Source: Flavobacterium kayseriense
Lineage (GTDB): Bacteria; Bacteroidota; Bacteroidia; Flavobacteriales; Flavobacteriaceae
Reading direction: 5' to 3'
Assembly (NCBI RefSeq): GCF_014305095.1
Contig: NZ_JACRUI010000001.1
Span: forward strand, 791,695 to 855,694
DNA: 64,000 nt
The stretch's first letter is position 1; each line of letters opens with the position of its first letter. Position numbers and translations under genes: made by a program. Under the pieces are notes generated by a model. That model had not been told where the DNA came from. It worked only from the letters and a program-made list of their open reading frames with translations, and searched no databases. Below, one piece after another: positions 7,975 to 16,175 of this stretch.

Positions 7975-8327
7975 TAACCTATTGCTTTCATTACCTGCAG
8001 CATATTTTGCTGTGTATTGCCAATGTATATTTTGTTCGCAATCACAAATACAGGACGACTCAAAAAGGTATAATGTTCTAGGATGTATTTTTTATAATCT
8101 TCCTCGCCTAAATTTTTATCCTTTAACCCCATCGATTTGTAAAGTTGTGCCTTTTTGCTAAACAGCGCTTCGTAGCTTCCTGCCATTTGGTACATTTCCT
8201 CTAATTGTTCTACCGTGATTGGATCTTGCTTGATATCGTGATAAGCAAGATTTAAACCTTTAGGCAAAGTTTTGATTATTTTTCGACAAGTATCACAGGA
8301 AGCAAGGTAAAATATAGTATCAATCAT
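7974..8327 (-). CDS. ArsC/Spx-family thioredoxin-fold protein
   Basis: The 117-residue protein starts MIDTIFYLASCDTCRKIIKTLP, so its redox site is a CxxC (CDTC) on a thioredoxin fold. YILEHYTFLSRPVFVIANKIYIG matches the ArsC family, including the conserved Arg-Pro pair. Members are called arsenate reductase or Spx-like, but the lone CxxC here fits a thiol reductase of unknown substrate better than a proven arsenate reductase. The start at 8327 is set by homology; upstream in-frame ATG (8360) and TTG (8390) codons would add unconserved residues. It is operonic with the EamA gene. Confidence 0.8.
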   Translation of the reverse strand: MIDTIFYLASCDTCRKIIKTLPKGLNLAYHDIKQDPITVEQLEEMYQMAGSYEALFSKKAQLYKSMGLKDKNLGEEDYKKYILEHYTFLSRPVFVIANKIYIGNTQQNMLQVMKAIG

Positions 8328-8409
8328 AAATTGGGTTTTCTTTATGCAAAGAAAAATCATTTCAAACGGAAAATGATTATTTTTAGCCAAAAATTATAAA
8401 TTCAATCCC

Positions 8410-8865
8410 ATGCAAGAGATTTTAGCCATTACGAAAGCCAGTAGAAATATGGTTACTAAATTGATCGAAGGCTACACAGTAGAACAATTAAACAAAGTGC
8501 CTGAGGGTTTCAACAACAATATTATTTGGAATGTCGCTCATATTATGGTGACCCAACAATTATTAGTTTACAAGTTATCGGGACTACCCATGTTAGTGAC
8601 CGAAGAAATGATCGAAAAATACCGAAAAGGGTCGAAAACGGAACATTTTGCCAGTCAAGACGAAGTGGACGAGATTCTTTCACTAATGACACAAACTATC
8701 GCCAAAACAGAGGTAGATATCCGAAACAACGTATTCACAAATTTTACTGAATATCCCACCTCTGCGGGATATGTACTAACAAGTGCACAGGATGCCATGA
8801 CGTTCAATAATTTTCATGAAGGAATTCATCTTGGCGTAATTTTAGGACTTCGTAAATTAGTGTAA
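8410..8865 (+). CDS. DinB-fold (DinB/YfiT) protein
   Basis: The protein has 151 residues. It shows the four-helix DinB fold with candidate metal-binding histidines in WNVAHIMVTQQ and in FNNFHEGIHLGVI near the C-terminus. Members include metal-dependent thiol-S-transferases and many stress proteins of unknown substrate. It is unrelated to DNA polymerase IV, also called DinB, at 39438. It is transcribed divergently from the ArsC-like gene. Confidence 0.8.
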   Translation: MQEILAITKASRNMVTKLIEGYTVEQLNKVPEGFNNNIIWNVAHIMVTQQLLVYKLSGLPMLVTEEMIEKYRKGSKTEHFASQDEVDEILSLMTQTIAKTEVDIRNNVFTNFTEYPTSAGYVLTSAQDAMTFNNFHEGIHLGVILGLRKLV

Positions 8866-8873
8866 TTTTTTTT

Positions 8874-9017
8874 AGGAGCTATATCCTGCTTTTTTTACAA
8901 CCACTTTTGCTAACCGCTTTTTTTTTCAACAGCAGCTCAGGAGCTTCCGCTGGTCGCTCTAAGCAGCAAGAAAAAAATAGCTTCTAGCTCAAGTGGGTTT
9001 CCACGTCAATCAGGGCT
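8874..9017. repeat. Structured intergenic repeat R1 (flavobacterial REP-like)
   Basis: This stretch starts AGGAGCTATATCCTGCT and ends AATCAGGGCTA, the same ends as repeat R2 (27828-27906). It is noncoding and rich in short inverted repeats (for example AGCAG blocks and AGCTATTTTTTTC-like arms). It is the longest and most divergent of the three copies in the window. Confidence 0.6.
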
Positions 9018-9094
9018 AGGTAATCCCAACTAATAATACTTTGTTTTGCTGCCAAATGCTCTAAAAGTTAAGTAGTGTTAAAACCGAATAGCAT

Positions 9095-9102
9095 TACCTT
9101 TG
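9095..9102 (+). promoter_or_regulatory. Trans-sulfuration gene promoter, -7 box TACCTTTG
   Basis: TACCTTTG matches TAnnTTTG exactly and gives a leader of about 50 nt before the ATG at 9158. I see no SAM riboswitch in that leader. Confidence 0.5.
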
Positions 9103-9157
9103 AGATGAATAGAAAATAATAAAGCATCAAGATATAAGCAATATAAAACCATCAGTT

Positions 9158-10300
9158 ATGAAATTTAATACCAAAGCAATTCACGGCGGACAACGACATG
9201 ATCCCTCTACAGGAGCTGTCATGCCACCTGTTTTTCAAACTTCCACTTTTGCTCAAACTAGTCCAGGGAATCCGGTCGGGGATTATGGTTACAGTCGGTC
9301 TGCTAACCCTACAAGATCTGCTTTAGAGGAGGCGCTAGCAAGTATTGAAAATGGAGTTAGAGGGTTGGCTTTTTCATCAGGACTTGCCGCTACTGATTGT
9401 TTAATGCGTTCTTTTAAAGCGGGTGATGAAATTATTACAATGGATGATTTGTATGGAGGAACGTACCGCATGTTTACTCAAATATATCAAAATTCGGGTA
9501 TTAAGTTCCATTATGTTGATATGAATAATTTGGATAATATTACTGCTGTATTGAACGTAAACACCAAGATGATTTGGGTTGAAACCCCAACTAATCCCTT
9601 AATGAAGTTAGCGGATATCGCTGCCATTGCAAAAATTACGGCCGCCAACAATATAATATTAGCCGTAGACAATACCTTCGCTTCTCCTTATTTACAAAGA
9701 CCATTAGATTTAGGTGCCGATGTAGTTATGCACTCTGCTACGAAGTACCTAGCAGGGCATTCGGATGTTATTGCAGGTGCACTGGTAACTAAATCTGTCG
9801 ACTTAGGTAGGCAATTGCACTTTCAGCAATTTGCTACTGGCGCCACTTTAGGCCCTATGGATAGTTTTTTGGTTTTAAGAGGAATCAAGACACTCCATTT
9901 ACGAATGCAAAGACATTGTGAAAATGGAGAGAAAGTAGCTGCGTACTTAAATGAGCACCCTAAAGTGAAAACAGTCTATTTTCCGGGCTTGACAACTCAT
10001 CCTTATCATGAAATTGCTAAAAAGCAAATGAGTGCTTATGGTGGGATGGTATCTTTTGATTTTGTTTCGGGAGCCAAGCAAGATGCAATAACTTTTTTAG
10101 AAAAATTAAAATTATTCACGTTGGCAGAATCGTTGGGTGGAGTGGAATCATTAGCAAATCATCCTGCATTGATGACCCATGCTTCTATTCCTGAAGAGAA
10201 AAGAAAAGCTGTTGGAATCACAGATGACCTTGTTCGTTTGAGTGTGGGCGTTGAGGATATTGAGGACTTACTAGATGATTTAAAACAAGCTTTAGAATAG
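9158..10300 (+). CDS. metB: Cystathionine gamma-synthase/gamma-lyase family PLP enzyme
   Basis: The 380-residue protein is a Cys/Met-metabolism PLP enzyme. Motifs in order are TKAIHGGQ, PPVFQTSTFAQ, YSRSANPTRSALEEALASIE, FSSGLAATDC, VDNTFASPYLQRPLDLGADV, SATKYLAGHSDVIAGA with the PLP lysine, and SLGGVESLANHPALMTHAS near the C-terminus. Gamma-synthase, gamma-lyase and beta-lyase are hard to tell apart from sequence, so the symbol is provisional. The gene stands alone, with a promoter box upstream and a terminator downstream shared with the convergent outer-membrane protein gene. Confidence 0.85.
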   Translation: MKFNTKAIHGGQRHDPSTGAVMPPVFQTSTFAQTSPGNPVGDYGYSRSANPTRSALEEALASIENGVRGLAFSSGLAATDCLMRSFKAGDEIITMDDLYGGTYRMFTQIYQNSGIKFHYVDMNNLDNITAVLNVNTKMIWVETPTNPLMKLADIAAIAKITAANNIILAVDNTFASPYLQRPLDLGADVVMHSATKYLAGHSDVIAGALVTKSVDLGRQLHFQQFATGATLGPMDSFLVLRGIKTLHLRMQRHCENGEKVAAYLNEHPKVKTVYFPGLTTHPYHEIAKKQMSAYGGMVSFDFVSGAKQDAITFLEKLKLFTLAESLGGVESLANHPALMTHASIPEEKRKAVGITDDLVRLSVGVEDIEDLLDDLKQALE

Positions 10301-10327
10301 AGTAATTAATTTTTGTACTGAATCAAA

Positions 10328-10365
10328 AAAATCCCAATTCTAATTTATTTAGACAATGGGATTTT
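10328..10365. terminator. Bidirectional intrinsic terminator
   Basis: AAAATCCCA (10328-10336) and TGGGATTTT (10357-10365) form a stem flanked by A and T runs, between two convergent genes. Confidence 0.75.
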
Positions 10366-10384
10366 AATATTTATTTGTTAACTG

Positions 10385-11188
10385 CTATTGTAAGTAATAA
10401 ATGTATCCTACGTTAAACCATACAAGCCAGTCATTAGCTTTATTTTCTTTATAAATATCGGGGTTGGGGTTAAGCCCGTCTACCCAATTGGAGAAGTAAT
10501 ACTGAAATCGAAGATCTACCATAAAATCACTCAGTGGACTAATTTTATATCGCGTTCCAACGCTCGAAACAATAGACCAAACAGTGCCTGTTTCCGTAGA
10601 GAAACCATAAGGTCGACCTTCACTAGGTGTTAGGTATTTAGGGAAAGTTGTCAATGGAGTTCCCAGTGGGCCTAAGGTAGAAGACGCTTTGGCATCATAA
10701 TGGCTAAACTGTCCACCTAAACTAACAAAAGGGCCTAGGCTTCCTATTGTTGCTGTAAAGTCTCGAATGCTTAAAGGAAAGTATTCAAGTTGCATTCCTA
10801 TATTTGTTACAGCGGTACTTCCAGTCATGGCTCTTAATTGGTCAGACCCTAAAGAAGTTCTACTTGGTTTCACATATTCACCAAAATGCTGAAGGTTGGT
10901 TTTATTGTATGATAATTCACTTCTTAATTTAAAGTGATCGTTGAAATACGTTTCAGGAGTATAGCAGTTACACTCTGCAGTGTAAGAAAAGTTTAAGTAA
11001 TGAATTATTCCTATTCCTACACCTGTATTTCCTGCATTTGTATTTAAATTGTATCGCTCCCCATAATCAGATTGAAAAGCGACAGGACCAGCTATAATCC
11101 CTACCTCATGAGAAAAACCAAATTGAGCGTAGGAACTGGATGTGAGCCCAATACTGATCAATAAAGCAAAGTAGATTAGTTTCTGCAT
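10385..11188 (-). CDS. THC0290_0291 family outer-membrane protein
   Basis: The 267-residue protein has a clear signal peptide (MQKLIYFALLISIGLTSSSYAQ). The mature part is made of alternating beta-strand-like stretches ending in an aromatic-rich C-terminus (WLVWFNVGYIYYLQ), as in outer-membrane barrels. The segments HEVGIIAGPVAFQSDYGER and YTPETYFNDHFKLRSELSY match the flavobacterial family that NCBI names THC0290_0291. The function is unknown. It has its own promoter box at 11214-11221. Confidence 0.75.
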   Translation of the reverse strand: MQKLIYFALLISIGLTSSSYAQFGFSHEVGIIAGPVAFQSDYGERYNLNTNAGNTGVGIGIIHYLNFSYTAECNCYTPETYFNDHFKLRSELSYNKTNLQHFGEYVKPSRTSLGSDQLRAMTGSTAVTNIGMQLEYFPLSIRDFTATIGSLGPFVSLGGQFSHYDAKASSTLGPLGTPLTTFPKYLTPSEGRPYGFSTETGTVWSIVSSVGTRYKISPLSDFMVDLRFQYYFSNWVDGLNPNPDIYKENKANDWLVWFNVGYIYYLQ

Positions 11189-11213
11189 GTAGAATTATTA
11201 TTTCTTGTCTCGA

Positions 11214-11221
11214 CAAATATA
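11214..11221 (-). promoter_or_regulatory. Outer-membrane protein gene promoter, -7 box TATATTTG
   Basis: TATATTTG on the minus strand matches TAnnTTTG exactly, 25 bp before the ATG at 11188. Confidence 0.5.
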
Positions 11222-11412
11222 TAAAAAACGGACCATTCGATTCCTAAAAATTAAAATTAAAAATAACTAAATAAATACTTATTTACTTAAGAAAATAGCA
11301 AGGTTTTGCTTTAAACTATCATTTTTAAAGCGTCATTTTTAACGATTGTTTAGTGAAAAGGTAATTCTGTTGAGTATAATCAAATAAATATCAAAAAATA
11401 TTTTTTAAGATG

Positions 11413-11420
11413 TATCTTTG
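11413..11420 (+). promoter_or_regulatory. gdhA promoter, -7 box TATCTTTG
   Basis: TATCTTTG matches TAnnTTTG exactly and places the gdhA transcript start near 11425, just before the palindromic operator candidate. Confidence 0.55.
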
Positions 11421-11426
11421 TGCTAT

Positions 11427-11443
11427 CTAACGAAAACGTTTTC
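11427..11443. promoter_or_regulatory. Candidate operator before gdhA
   Basis: The stretch CTAACGAAAACGTTTTC contains the perfect 12-bp palindrome GAAAACGTTTTC (11432-11443). It sits at the predicted +1 region, where a repressor would block transcription. The form resembles LacI/GalR-type operators. The 14-mer CTAACGAAAACGTT recurs at 44065-44078 before the operon of pyk. Confidence 0.45.
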
Positions 11444-11467
11444 TTAAACGTTAATAATCTATTAATC

Positions 11468-12811
11468 ATGTCACAAAGTATAAACGCTTTCATCGCAGAG
11501 GTTACTAAGAAAAACCCTAATGAGCCAGAATTTTTACAAGCAGTACTTGAAGTTGCTGAAACTGTAATTCCTTTTATAGAAGAAAATAAAAAATACCAAA
11601 ACAAAATGCTTTTAGAGCGTATGGTCGAATCTGATCGTATTATCATGTTTAGAGTGGCTTGGATTGATGATAAAGGACAAACACAAGTAAACAGAGGGTA
11701 CCGTATTCAAATGAACTCGGCTATCGGACCATACAAAGGTGGACTTCGTTTTCACCCATCTGTGAACTTAAGTATCTTGAAATTTTTGGCTTTTGAGCAA
11801 ACGTTTAAAAATAGTCTAACTACATTACCAATGGGTGGTGGAAAAGGTGGAGCTGATTTTGATCCGAAAGGAAAATCAGATAATGAAGTAATGCGTTTTT
11901 GCCAAAGCTTTATGACTGAATTATCTAAACATATTGGTGCTAACACTGACGTTCCTGCGGGAGATATTGGAGTTGGAGGAAGAGAAGTTGGATACATGTT
12001 TGGTCAATATAAAAGATTAAGAAACGAATTTACTGGTGTTTTAACTGGAAAAGGAATTTCTTTTGGAGGATCTTTAATCAGACCTGAAGCTACAGGATAC
12101 GGAGCAGTTTATTTTGCACAAAGTATGCTAGAAACTAAAGGTGATAGTTTTAAAGGTAAAACAGTTGTTGTTTCTGGATCAGGAAACGTTGCACAATACG
12201 CAACTCAAAAAGCAACTCAATTAGGAGGTAAAGTGGTTACTATGTCTGACTCTGCTGGATATATCTACGATGCTGACGGAATTGACGCTGATAAACTGGC
12301 TTTTGTAATGGAGCTTAAAAATGAAAAAAGAGGAAGAATCAGCGAGTATGTTGAGAAATATCCAAACGCTAAATATTTTGAAGGAGCACGTCCTTGGGAA
12401 GTAAAATGTGACATCGCATTGCCTTGCGCAACTCAAAATGAGTTGAACGAAGACGAAGCAAAAGCGCTTGTAGCTAACGGTTGTATTTGTGTTGCTGAAG
12501 GAGCTAACATGCCTACTACACCAGAAGCGGTTTTAGTTTTTCAAAATGCTAAATTATTATTCGCTCCAGGAAAAGCATCTAATGCTGGTGGAGTAGCTAC
12601 TTCAGGTCTTGAAATGTCTCAAAACTCATTGAGATTAAGCTGGTCTGCTGAAGAAGTTGATGAAAAATTAAAAGGAATCATGCTTGCTATTCACGCTTCA
12701 TGTGTAGAATACGGTAAAGATTCTTCTGGTTATGTTGACTACGTAAAAGGAGCTAATATTGCCGGTTTCGTTAAAGTAGCTGATGCTATGCTAGCGCAAG
12801 GAGTAGTTTAA
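11468..12811 (+). CDS. gdhA: NADP-specific glutamate dehydrogenase
   Basis: GdhA aminates 2-oxoglutarate to glutamate with NADPH and ammonium. The 447 residues equal the E. coli enzyme's length. Motifs: NRGYRIQMNSAIGPYKGGLRF, LPMGGGKGGADFDPKGKSD with the catalytic lysine region, VPAGDIGVGGREVGYMFGQY, and VVVSGSGNVAQYA for the nucleotide. The ATG at 11468 (MSQSINAFIAEV) fits the family; the frame is open to 11420, but an upstream start would lie inside the promoter. A palindromic operator candidate lies between the promoter box and the start. Confidence 0.97.
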   Translation: MSQSINAFIAEVTKKNPNEPEFLQAVLEVAETVIPFIEENKKYQNKMLLERMVESDRIIMFRVAWIDDKGQTQVNRGYRIQMNSAIGPYKGGLRFHPSVNLSILKFLAFEQTFKNSLTTLPMGGGKGGADFDPKGKSDNEVMRFCQSFMTELSKHIGANTDVPAGDIGVGGREVGYMFGQYKRLRNEFTGVLTGKGISFGGSLIRPEATGYGAVYFAQSMLETKGDSFKGKTVVVSGSGNVAQYATQKATQLGGKVVTMSDSAGYIYDADGIDADKLAFVMELKNEKRGRISEYVEKYPNAKYFEGARPWEVKCDIALPCATQNELNEDEAKALVANGCICVAEGANMPTTPEAVLVFQNAKLLFAPGKASNAGGVATSGLEMSQNSLRLSWSAEEVDEKLKGIMLAIHASCVEYGKDSSGYVDYVKGANIAGFVKVADAMLAQGVV

Positions 12812-12835
12812 ACTACTTTTTAAATTCTTATAATG

Positions 12836-12870
12836 AGCCTTCTGCCGTTTCCGGTTAGAAGGCTTTTTTT
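12836..12870 (+). terminator. gdhA terminator
   Basis: AGCCTTCT (12836-12843) pairs with AGAAGGCT (12857-12864), followed by a run of T. Confidence 0.85.
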
Positions 12871-12871
12871 A

Positions 12872-12902
12872 TTTTGGTAACAACCAAAAACCAATACTTT
12901 TG
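12872..12902 (+). promoter_or_regulatory. porZ promoter
   Basis: TTTTG (12872-12876) and TACTTTTG (12895-12902) are separated by 18 bp, a full match to the Bacteroidetes -33/-7 arrangement. A second TAnnTTTG box occurs at 12909-12916. Confidence 0.6.
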
Positions 12903-12935
12903 TTTGAGTATATTTGTGTTTCAATAGCTCTCATA

Positions 12936-15224
12936 ATGAAAAAAAGATTTTTAAGCATTATGCTTTTTTGTTTTGTGCAAATAGTTTTTCCCCAAAGCAA
13001 TTTGTCTTGGCAGGGCTATTTCTCGTACAATGAAATCAAGGCTATTTCCAGTTCACCAGCTGCCATTTTTGCTGCTTCAGAGAATGCTTTATTTTCTAAA
13101 AACACAGTCGACAATCAAGTTAAAACCATCAATACTGTAGACGGACTGTCTGGTCAAACGATTAGCTCTCTGTATTACAGTACGACCTATAAGAAAACAT
13201 TCGTAGGTTATGAAAACGGACTAATGATCGTAATTGATACTGAATCTGGTAAAATGGTTAGTGTGGTCGATATTATTAATAAGCAACTTTCACCAAGGAT
13301 AAAAAAGATAAATGATTTCATGGAGCAAGGCAAATTTGTCTATGTCTCCTGTGATTTTGGTATTGTACAATTTAACTTAGAAACACTACTTTTTGGAGAC
13401 ACTTATTTTATAGGTGACAATGGTGCTGAAATAGTAGTGAATCAAACTACTGTTTTTAATGGATTTATATATGCAGCTACCAATACCGGTATTCGTAGGG
13501 CTGCTATAAATAATAGTAATTTAAATGATTTTAAGCAATGGGAGTTGGTAGCTGCAGGTGATTGGATGAGCGTCGCTGCTTTTGATTCACAATTGATAGC
13601 GATTAGTAATAACGGGTTTATTCATAGGTACAATACTAATTCGAACTCATTTACAGGCTTCATAAATTTACCCCAGCCCGCTTTAGATGCTAAAAGATCA
13701 GAGGAGTATTTAGTTGTTACTACTGCAAGTAGCATATACATTTACAATGAACAAATGAGTTTGGTGCGGCAAGTTTCAAGTAATCAATTGCTTGTTAATG
13801 GTTTGGTTTTCTCGTGCGCTACTATACTTAATTCAGTCGTTTATATAGGTACTAAAGAAAACGGTTTGTACTCCACCACGCTAGCGAATAGTACTTCTTT
13901 TGATGATTTAACACCTTCCGGGCCTTTACGAAATTCAATTTTTGCCTTGCAAACAACAACAACTTCTCTTTGGACAGTTTATGGCGACTACGATGTTCAA
14001 TACAATCCGTACGATCTGGACAATTATGGTATTAGTAAATACAGTAATGAAGGTTGGCTCAATATTCCCTATGAGAAGGTTTTAGGTGCAAAGTCGATGG
14101 TGCGCCTTACGGTTAATCCAGCAAACGAAAATGAAATATTTGCTAGCTCTTTCTTTTCTGGACTATTAAAGATTGTAGATGATGTTCCTACACTTTTATA
14201 CAATCAGAATAACAGCGGATTAGAAACAATTACATTTTTAGGACCTAATTATTTTGATGTACGAATTAATGGTGTTGTTTTTGACAAATCAGGTAATTTA
14301 TGGGTTACTAATAGTCGTGTTAAAAACGGAATTAAAGTGTTGCGAACCAATGGTCAATGGCAAAAATATTCAACAGATGCTGCGCTTTCCGCTAGTGAAG
14401 ACAATAGTTTTTCACGTATGGTAATCGATAGGAATGGTGTAAAATGGATGGGTACCAATCTCGATGGAGTGCTAGGTTTTAATGAAAACGGAGCTGTTTT
14501 TAAAAAAATTACAGAGGGAGCAGATAGTGGAAATTTACCAATTTCTGATGTGCGTGCAGTAGCTTTAGATACAAGGAACCAACTTTGGATTGGAACCACA
14601 AAAGGCTTACGGGTATTATCTAACGCAGGAAGTTTTCAAGGTCAGGAACAACTCACTACACGGGCAATTATTATTGAAGATGATGGGCTGGAGCAAGAGC
14701 TATTATTTGAACAGTTTATTACTGATATTGTGGTTGATGGTGCTAATAATAAATGGATCGGTACTGCTGATTCGGGTGTTTTTATGGTATCGCCAGATGG
14801 ACAAGAAACTAAATATCATTTTACAGTAAACAATTCGCCTTTGCCTAGTAATGTTATAAATGATATCGATATTAATAGTATCACGGGAGAAGTCTTTATT
14901 GCTACTTCAAAAGGATTAGTCTCTTTTAAAGGTGTTGCGACTAAGGCAAATGACGACCTTGCTAATGTTTACGCCTATCCTAATCCTGTTCGACCTGGTT
15001 ATGCGGGAACGGTAAAAATTGCTGGATTAATAGATAAAGCAACAGTAAAAATCACAGATATAGAAGGCAATTTGGTTTTTGAAACAACATCCGAAGGAGG
15101 AACAATCGAGTGGGATACTACTGCTTTTGGTAAATACAAAGTTGCATCAGGAGTGTACATGATTTTCATATCGGCTCAAGACGGCATCGAAACTACAGTC
15201 AAAAAAGTAATGATAATAAGATAG
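12936..15224 (+). CDS. porZ: Type IX secretion system surface protein PorZ
   Basis: PorZ is a surface component of the type IX secretion attachment complex, which processes cargo and anchors it to lipopolysaccharide. The 762-residue protein has a signal peptide (MKKRFLSIMLFCFVQIVFPQ), then repeated beta-propeller blades of the two-component-regulator type (NLWVTNSRVKNGIKVL, VKWMGTNLDGVLGF, LWIGTTKGLRVLS, NKWIGTADSGVF). The C-terminal domain (VYAYPNPVRPGYAGTVKI ... VASGVYMIFISAQDG) is sorting-signal-like. The ATG at 12936 is chosen because it begins the signal peptide; the TTG at 12900 overlaps the promoter box. PorZ itself carries a type IX targeting domain in studied species. Confidence 0.88.
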   Translation: MKKRFLSIMLFCFVQIVFPQSNLSWQGYFSYNEIKAISSSPAAIFAASENALFSKNTVDNQVKTINTVDGLSGQTISSLYYSTTYKKTFVGYENGLMIVIDTESGKMVSVVDIINKQLSPRIKKINDFMEQGKFVYVSCDFGIVQFNLETLLFGDTYFIGDNGAEIVVNQTTVFNGFIYAATNTGIRRAAINNSNLNDFKQWELVAAGDWMSVAAFDSQLIAISNNGFIHRYNTNSNSFTGFINLPQPALDAKRSEEYLVVTTASSIYIYNEQMSLVRQVSSNQLLVNGLVFSCATILNSVVYIGTKENGLYSTTLANSTSFDDLTPSGPLRNSIFALQTTTTSLWTVYGDYDVQYNPYDLDNYGISKYSNEGWLNIPYEKVLGAKSMVRLTVNPANENEIFASSFFSGLLKIVDDVPTLLYNQNNSGLETITFLGPNYFDVRINGVVFDKSGNLWVTNSRVKNGIKVLRTNGQWQKYSTDAALSASEDNSFSRMVIDRNGVKWMGTNLDGVLGFNENGAVFKKITEGADSGNLPISDVRAVALDTRNQLWIGTTKGLRVLSNAGSFQGQEQLTTRAIIIEDDGLEQELLFEQFITDIVVDGANNKWIGTADSGVFMVSPDGQETKYHFTVNNSPLPSNVINDIDINSITGEVFIATSKGLVSFKGVATKANDDLANVYAYPNPVRPGYAGTVKIAGLIDKATVKITDIEGNLVFETTSEGGTIEWDTTAFGKYKVASGVYMIFISAQDGIETTVKKVMIIR

Positions 15225-15243
15225 ATCAAAGGGAAAAATTCAA

Positions 15244-15275
15244 TTTTTCAATCTTTAAATTTTTCAATCTTTAAA
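15244..15275. repeat. Perfect 16-bp tandem duplication before recO
   Basis: TTTTTCAATCTTTAAA occurs twice head to tail, ending 8 bp before the GTG start of recO. It is probably a replication-slippage product. Confidence 0.8.
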
Positions 15276-15283
15276 TTAAAATC

Positions 15284-15997
15284 GTGCAAGTTAAAACAAA
15301 AGCAATAGTTATATCATCGATCAAATACCAAGAGAAAAGCTTGATTGTAAAATGTTTTACGTTGTCTCATGGCTTGAAGTCCTATTTTGTTCGGAATGCT
15401 TTTGCAGGTCGGAAATCAAATCAAAAAATAGCCTATTTTCAGGCACTCACCATTTTAGAAATTGAGGCGGTACACAAGAACAAAGGCACTCTAGAACATT
15501 TCAAGGAAATTAAAATTAGCAGTCCTTTTCAGTCTATTCACTCAGATGTTTATAAAAGTACGATTGTGATGTTTATATCTGAGATCTTACATCATTCTAT
15601 CCATGAGGAAGAAAAGAACGAAGCCCTTTTTTCGTTTTTAGAAGTCGCTTTATTTTGGCTTGATGCCCACGACGAAATTGCTAATTTTCACTTAATTCTT
15701 CTGCTGGAAGTTTCAAAATATTTAGGCTTTTATCCTGATATTTCTGATATTGATATGCCGTTTTTTGAAATGACCGAAGGTGTTTTTACACCTTTCAGCG
15801 CTATGAGTTCATTAACCCAGCATGAAACGAGTTTGTTCAAAAAACTCCTAGATTTAAAACTAGACAACGATCAAAAAGTCTTTCATGTTATCGAAAGACA
15901 ACTACTTTTAAAAATTCTAATTGATTATTACAGTTACCACCTTGATGGGTTTAGAAAGCCAAAATCATTGGATGTTTTGAAAGAGGTTTTTTCTTAA
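15284..15997 (+). CDS. recO: DNA repair protein RecO
   Basis: RecO helps RecR load RecA on SSB-coated single-stranded DNA. The 237-residue protein has the N-terminal OB-fold (VKTKAIVISSIKYQEKSLIVKCFT, GLKSYFVRNAFAG) and an all-helical C-terminal half. The start is a GTG at 15284, chosen because the OB fold starts right there and no ATG lies near. A 16-bp tandem duplication sits just upstream. It follows porZ by 59 bp on the same strand and may be co-transcribed. Confidence 0.9.
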   Translation: MQVKTKAIVISSIKYQEKSLIVKCFTLSHGLKSYFVRNAFAGRKSNQKIAYFQALTILEIEAVHKNKGTLEHFKEIKISSPFQSIHSDVYKSTIVMFISEILHHSIHEEEKNEALFSFLEVALFWLDAHDEIANFHLILLLEVSKYLGFYPDISDIDMPFFEMTEGVFTPFSAMSSLTQHETSLFKKLLDLKLDNDQKVFHVIERQLLLKILIDYYSYHLDGFRKPKSLDVLKEVFS

Positions 15998-16002
15998 TGA
16001 TT

Positions 16003-16100
16003 GGGGCGTGACCCTACGTAAAAACTTCGGGTCGGGCTTTACGATCCATCTTTTATTCCGCTATCGCTTCAAAAAAGGATGTCACTGCAATCCCTCACGC
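16003..16100. repeat. Structured intergenic repeat R3 (flavobacterial REP-like)
   Basis: The unit starts GGGGCGTGACCC and ends AATCCCTCACGC, so its ends form an imperfect inverted repeat (GCGTGA / TCACGC). Inside, ACCC pairs with GGGT around the first loop. The core CCGCTATCGCTT...GGATGTCACT resembles CCGCTATATCTT...GGATGTCGCT of R2. It is noncoding and sits between recO and ileS. Confidence 0.65.
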
Positions 16101-16175
16101 ACAAAAACTCGCGACTCCTTACTCATAATTGATAACTATTTATTACTTTCGCACCTCGATTAAGAAAAGGATAAA

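Noticed and set aside
8866-9157. SAM riboswitch in the leader of the metB-like gene
   Set aside because: Neither SAM-I nor SAM-II core elements are recognisable; the region is filled by repeat R1 and a plain promoter.
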